A model generated the notes under the pieces. The model was not told where the DNA came from. It searched no databases and saw nothing but the letters and a program-made list of their open reading frames with translations. A program made the translations under genes and the position numbers. Below, in pieces: positions 60,401 through 64,000 of a stretch of 64,000 bases of DNA (position 1 is the first letter of the stretch; every line of letters starts with the position of its first letter). The stretch comes from Sphingopyxis sp. (GTDB taxonomy: Bacteria; Pseudomonadota; Alphaproteobacteria; Sphingomonadales; Sphingomonadaceae): assembly GCA_016793775.1 (NCBI GenBank), contig JAEULK010000026.1:1-64000 (forward strand). Reading direction: 5' to 3'.

Positions 60401-63400
60401 GGCGCGGCCGCGGGCAACGGCGGCACGATCGGCGTCGAAGTCCAGGGCGGCCAGCTCAACGGCGGCTCGCTCCAGATATCGTCGAACGGCTTTTCGGGGC
60501 TCGTTGCCGGCGTCGACGGCGAAGGCCGCGGCGGCCAGGCCAATTATGCCCAGACCGGCGGCGCGGTGACGCTCACCGATCTGGTCGTATCGGCGAACGG
60601 CTTCGGTGGGGTCGGCCGGATCAGCACCGGCGGCGGCGCGGGCTATGGCGGCACCGCGACGATCGATCTCAACAGCGGCACGCTCGACGCGACGACCATC
60701 ACCGCGCAGGCGGTGGGCCTGGCCGGCAACGGCCAGAGCGGCGACGACAGCGATCCGGTAAATCCGGTCGACGGCGGCAACGGCGGCTTCGGCCAGGGCG
60801 GTACCGCAACGATCAACCTCGACGGCGATGCGGTCGTCACCACCACCACGCTCAACGCCTTCGCCGCGGGCATCGGCGGCGACGGCGGCGGCTTCGTCTC
60901 GACCATGGGTGTCATCGGTGCCGCCGGCAGCGGCGGCGACGGACAAGGCGGGACGACTGCGATCAACCTGACCGCGGGCACGCTGACCGCCGGCGACATC
61001 ACCTCCGACGCCGGGGGCTTCGGCGGCAATGGCGGCCTTCTCAGCGACCTCAACTCGCTGCCGGTCCTCGGCTCGGTGGTGGGCGGCAATGGCGGTAACG
61101 CCCGGGGCGGCACCGCGACCATCGACGTGGCGACGGCGGTAACCGCCGGCGGCACCGTCAGCAGCATCGCGAGCGCGACCGGCGGCACCGGCGGCGATCA
61201 TCATATCGGCGGCTTCGGGGGCGAGGCGCGCGGCGGCACGGCGCAACTGATCGTCACCGACTTCAACGCCGGCAATGTCACCGCGGTACTCGATTCGAGC
61301 GCGGTCGGCGGCGACGGCGGCGCTGGGTTCAACGGCGCCGGCGGCAGCGGCGGCTTTGCCCAGGGCGGCATCTCGCGCATCCAGGCCGATGGCGCGACCG
61401 CGCGCGCGGTCGTCACCGACGCCAATTTCCTCACCAGCGGCACCGGCGGCAACGGCGGCAATGCCGAGCTTTACGCCGACAACAGCCCGCGCTTCGGCCC
61501 GAACGGCGGTAACGGCGGCGACGGCCAGGGCGGGGCGGTCGAACTGGTCGCCAACGACGGCACGATCGAACTCGGCGTCGGCCGCCTCGGCGTCGCGGCG
61601 CTCACCAGCCAGGGCTTTGGCGGCGACGGCGGCGACGGGGCCGACAATCCGGGCAACATCACCCTGCCCGGACCCGACGGCATGCCCGGCACGATGGACG
61701 ATGTCGTCGTCGGCTTCGTCGGCGGCCAGGGCGGCATCGCCGGCGGCGGCTTCGGCGGCACCGTCCGCCTCGGCGTCAACGGCGGCACGCTTACCTCGAA
61801 CGGCAATGCGGTCGCGATCAGCGCGAACGGGACATCGGGCACCACCGGCACCGGCGGCGTCGGCGAAGGCGGCACCCTGGGCGACGGCGGTGCCTTCGTC
61901 GACCAGGGCGGCACGATCATTCTCGAAGCCTTCAGCTCGCTGGCCAATGCCGGCTCGATCAGCTTGGGCGCCGTCGATCTCGACGCCAGCGGTTTCCTGG
62001 CCGGGCGGATCGATATCCGGTCGTCGGGCACGATCGCTATGACCAGCCTGACCGCGACGGCGCAGGGCTCGTCCAGTCCGACCAACAACGACACCGACCT
62101 TGCCGCCACCGGCATTTTCCTAGGCATCACCGACGGCGGCCTGATCCAGACCGACGGCGCGGTGACGCTCGACACGACCGATGTCAACGGCAACCCGGGC
62201 GCCTCGGTCGGCGTCTATGCGCAGGGCGACGGCCAGTTCAACGTCGGCGGCGCGCTCACCGTCAACGCGGGCGACCAGGTCGATATCCGTCACGATTTCC
62301 GCACCGGCACCGCGCCGACGATCCAGACCGGCGGCCAGGCCTCCTTCACCGCGGTCAATTCGATCCGCAGCGCGCCGGGCAGCCTCGTCAGCGCGGGCAC
62401 CAGCCTGGTGATGAACGCCACCGGCTTCAACAGCGCCATCGACGTCGACTCGATCGCCGCCGACCGCGCGATCCTGCTGCTGGCGCAGTTCGGCCGCATC
62501 AACGTCTATGGCACCACGACCGCCGGCATCGACGTCACCGCCAATGCGCGCGACGAGGTCGCGATCGCCGATGCGACCGCCGGCGACGACATCAGCCTGA
62601 TCGGCACCACGGTCGTCGCGGGCACTCTGATCACCGATGGTACCGGGCTCGATTCCGAACTCGACGGCAGCAACATCTTCGTCGGCACCACCGGCGCGGC
62701 GCGCGTCGATCATGCCGAGGCCGACAATGATTTCACCGCCGACGTCGGCAGCTTTGCGACCGGACTCGACACGATCATCACCGGCGGCGATATCGACATC
62801 ACCTCGCTCGGCGCGGTCGATCTCGGCAATTCGCAGGCGGGCGGCTTCATCGCCGTGACCGGCCAGTCGATCGTCTTCAACGAAATCGACGCGGGCACCA
62901 CGGTCGGCCTGACCGCGACCGGCGTGGTTCCGGGCAGCGATGCGATCCTCGGCAACCGCATCGACGCCGGCGACAATGTGACGCTGACCGGCAACGGCAT
63001 CCGCATCAACGACGGCGTCTTCACCACCGACTCGCTGTTCGCCGACGCCTCGGGCGGCAACGCGCGCCTGTCGGCGACCACCGACGGCGACATCGTCATC
63101 AACAGCAGCGGCGACATCGCGGGCACCTATGCCGCCGGCGGCAATGTCAACCTGACCGCCGTGACCAGCATCACCGCGCAGGCCACCGCCGCGGGCACCT
63201 ATGTCGGCCCCAACGGCCCCTCCGAAGGCTATGTCTTCTTCAACGCCGGGGGCGACGCCAATGTCCTCGCGGGAACCAGCGCCGCGACGATGATCGGCGT
63301 GCGTGCCGGCACCAACGCCAATGTCGGCGGCGCCACCGCGGGCGAGGATCTTTATGTCCTCGCGGGCAACACCGCGACGGTGACCAATTCGGTCGCGGGC

Positions 63401-64000
63401 GACGACATGATCGTCACCGGCACCTGCTGCGTCATCGTCGACAACGTCTCCACCACCGGCGCCGGCCCCGACGGGCGCAGCCTGATCTTCGCCCCCGCCA
63501 CGGCGGGCGGCCCCGATGTGTGGCAGCTCCAGACCGGCCCCACCGACCTCTCGAACATCGTGCTCACCGCCTCGGCGGGCACGATCGACGCCTCGAACAC
63601 CGTCGCCTTCGACAATCTGACCGCGACCGCCAGCGGCGTCGTCACCACGACCAACACGATCCGCTCGGGACTCGTCACGACGATCGCCGGCAGCAGCCTC
63701 GACCTCGAATCGGTCACCGCGGGCACCGACATGGTGCTGACCTCGACCGCGGGCGGGATCAGCGCGATCGGCGCGCTGTCGGCGGGCCACGACCTGACCA
63801 TCGACACCGCGACCACCGGCCAGTTCGCCGACCTCGCCGCGGGCGACGACATCCGCATCACCGCGGGCGGCGATGTGTCGGCCGCGTCGGCTCTGGCCAC
63901 CGGCTTCGGCCTCGACAATGACTTCAATCGCGCCGGCGTCTTCATCGACACGCCGGGCAGCATCGACATCGCGGGGGCCGTCGACGCGACGGGCCAGGTC
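57455..64000 (+). CDS. giant glycine-rich TpsA-like exoprotein (3' partial)
   Basis: The frame is open from the ATG at 57455 to the window end, at least 2182 codons, with no stop in spot checks. ATG 57455 has a GAGGA site eight bases before it; ATG 57428 is the alternative. After a signal peptide (LLGSCAIAAGLAALALGGP), a FHA-type secretion domain follows, with NAGGILIGARAAINVGSLVL in the place of the usual NPNGI motif. The rest is built of short strands with GGTATL, GGNGG and GGDGG repeats, predicting a long beta-helix or glycine-rich fibre. It is the expected cargo of the upstream TpsB. Long antisense frames over it are shadows. Confidence 0.85.
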   Translation, partial: MRATASISPVRKGKQRLLGSCAIAAGLAALALGGPAMGQVAGTGQVVPGAGLGGATITNNPVGSPPNTTQVITTGSQTIINWTPTDTAAAGAPIDFLPATNNLNFYGTGQYTVLNRFVAVDPLSGANIPISRQIALNGAVNSYVGSPAAGAGATQGGNIWFYNAGGILIGARAAINVGSLVLTANDIDTTGGLYGSNNEIRFRGAAGSTSSIDISPQSFISAANPGNPGSSYVALVAPRIAQAGLIDVDGSAALVAAEQADITINNGLFDINVTVGAEGGNAITHTGITGGPSHAQGDTDQSRVYLVAIPKNDAVTMLISGQLGYQDAVVAQTDPDGAVVLSAGYNIDNGAITGPAVGAANITIADTVFQSSVNARASGDLVAGPLANLPGGGPVVVGPSPHLGRLIVQGNANFIGDASATFTVGANQIAGATGSMVVQSNGANGAAGSATLNVTGGGLAVLGSLGVSAAGVVDAATGDSTGGTAAFNVSGGTVVVGGTAVVSAVAVGGFDAAGNGGDGTGGTASLTVQTGGSLTANIVTVQANGRGGGFVASPTLGTQVAAVSGNGQGGTATLTAQTGGSLTANTSINVNATGTGVTGSTQSGNGTGGTATLRILTGGTTVDSPQTNIDASGTGGGTVSLPVLGTFFSANGGDGNGGTAQLEQATDFSSPPTLGALTLTAAGTGGGANGANATGGNATGGNVIISTALSNLTVDTLVLDASATGGSAEDAVGANATSGDANGGTINVTAANGGILGTNAGLTANASAIAGAGNRVGSSDGGAVTVLSTGGATINVATDLLINADAGQFSTAIPTGTGISTGGDVDLTADGGTITVGQFGITARAISNNVTGTAGRALGGTIDIRSANTGLISATDSAGASVFTVDAAAGVSAAGTAATGGRIGMVLDGGTVTFGHNSLFSSTGIAAGGSNPGSGPVLGLGGTILFQLLDNGVSPSTLNFLTLQASADGRAQQAFEGANNLRGAAAGNGGTIGVEVQGGQLNGGSLQISSNGFSGLVAGVDGEGRGGQANYAQTGGAVTLTDLVVSANGFGGVGRISTGGGAGYGGTATIDLNSGTLDATTITAQAVGLAGNGQSGDDSDPVNPVDGGNGGFGQGGTATINLDGDAVVTTTTLNAFAAGIGGDGGGFVSTMGVIGAAGSGGDGQGGTTAINLTAGTLTAGDITSDAGGFGGNGGLLSDLNSLPVLGSVVGGNGGNARGGTATIDVATAVTAGGTVSSIASATGGTGGDHHIGGFGGEARGGTAQLIVTDFNAGNVTAVLDSSAVGGDGGAGFNGAGGSGGFAQGGISRIQADGATARAVVTDANFLTSGTGGNGGNAELYADNSPRFGPNGGNGGDGQGGAVELVANDGTIELGVGRLGVAALTSQGFGGDGGDGADNPGNITLPGPDGMPGTMDDVVVGFVGGQGGIAGGGFGGTVRLGVNGGTLTSNGNAVAISANGTSGTTGTGGVGEGGTLGDGGAFVDQGGTIILEAFSSLANAGSISLGAVDLDASGFLAGRIDIRSSGTIAMTSLTATAQGSSSPTNNDTDLAATGIFLGITDGGLIQTDGAVTLDTTDVNGNPGASVGVYAQGDGQFNVGGALTVNAGDQVDIRHDFRTGTAPTIQTGGQASFTAVNSIRSAPGSLVSAGTSLVMNATGFNSAIDVDSIAADRAILLLAQFGRINVYGTTTAGIDVTANARDEVAIADATAGDDISLIGTTVVAGTLITDGTGLDSELDGSNIFVGTTGAARVDHAEADNDFTADVGSFATGLDTIITGGDIDITSLGAVDLGNSQAGGFIAVTGQSIVFNEIDAGTTVGLTATGVVPGSDAILGNRIDAGDNVTLTGNGIRINDGVFTTDSLFADASGGNARLSATTDGDIVINSSGDIAGTYAAGGNVNLTAVTSITAQATAAGTYVGPNGPSEGYVFFNAGGDANVLAGTSAATMIGVRAGTNANVGGATAGEDLYVLAGNTATVTNSVAGDDMIVTGTCCVIVDNVSTTGAGPDGRSLIFAPATAGGPDVWQLQTGPTDLSNIVLTASAGTIDASNTVAFDNLTATASGVVTTTNTIRSGLVTTIAGSSLDLESVTAGTDMVLTSTAGGISAIGALSAGHDLTIDTATTGQFADLAAGDDIRITAGGDVSAASALATGFGLDNDFNRAGVFIDTPGSIDIAGAVDATGQV

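Noticed and set aside
58652..61246. 864-codon minus-strand frame over the TpsA-like gene
   Set aside because: Its product is Arg/Ala/Gly-rich without motifs, and the plus frame is an unbroken, motif-bearing exoprotein. It is an antisense shadow.
62120..63790. 556-codon minus-strand frame over the TpsA-like gene
   Set aside because: Same reason: it mirrors the glycine-rich repeats of the real gene and has no independent start context.

Overview
The window is GC-rich DNA with the gene content of a free-living alphaproteobacterium of the order Sphingomonadales; a Sphingopyxis-like genus is my guess from gene style, not a demonstrated assignment. Supporting signs are densely packed genes with ATGA/TGATG overlaps, a DUF1476 (F1-ATPase zeta-type) gene, a BlaI/BlaR1-type pair, an Mla-type lipid transporter with an auxiliary lipoprotein, and abundant GC-rich intergenic palindromes. 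No rRNA, tRNA, CRISPR array, phage or complete insertion sequence was recognised.

Layout. 1-7.1 kb: the 3' end of rpoD, a secreted DUF2059-like protein, an overlapping NodB deacetylase/formyltransferase pair, a PspC-domain gene behind a canonical sigma-54 (-24/-12) promoter, a MoxR-type ATPase, a GFA-family protein and a soluble chemoreceptor. 7.1-13.8 kb: a truncated barstar-like gene with hydrolase-like remnants, a DMT exporter, threonine aldolase, argG, a frameshifted Sel1-type pseudogene, and a DUF1579-like gene divergent from a WYL-type regulator. 13.8-25.1 kb: acyltransferase, DUF1801, a molybdopterin oxidoreductase with its cytochrome b partner, an acyl-CoA synthetase, the lgt-MidA-GNAT-pgeF run, an MFS symporter and a cystathionine gamma-synthase family enzyme. 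25.1-34.9 kb: a HAD phosphatase, the mlaE-mlaF-mlaD-lipoprotein operon, a YdeI-type protein, pepN, an SDR protein and DUF445. 34.9-42.7 kb: an RND efflux operon with a clear sigma-70-type promoter, two GlsB/YeaQ-type small membrane proteins separated by a 150-bp palindrome, a long gene-poor stretch and nadA. 42.7-49.3 kb: a metallo-hydrolase, BlaR1/BlaI with a perfect operator palindrome, a candidate structured RNA behind a sigma-54-like promoter, a compositionally foreign AlbA_2 gene, and the grxD-bolA-DUF1476 cluster.

49.4-64 kb is the most distinctive region. Five genes run in one direction: a secreted TPR-CHAT protein, a CHASE2 adenylate cyclase, a small secreted protein, a TpsB/FhaC-type outer membrane transporter, and a giant glycine-rich TpsA-like exoprotein that is open to the right edge (at least 2182 codons). 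The order suggests a two-partner secretion system tied to a CHAT peptidase-like protein and cyclic-nucleotide signalling.

The other main oddities are the multi-hairpin RNA candidate at 46.7 kb, the leaderless low-GC AlbA_2 gene beside it, and at least six families of palindromic intergenic elements, several lying exactly between convergent genes.
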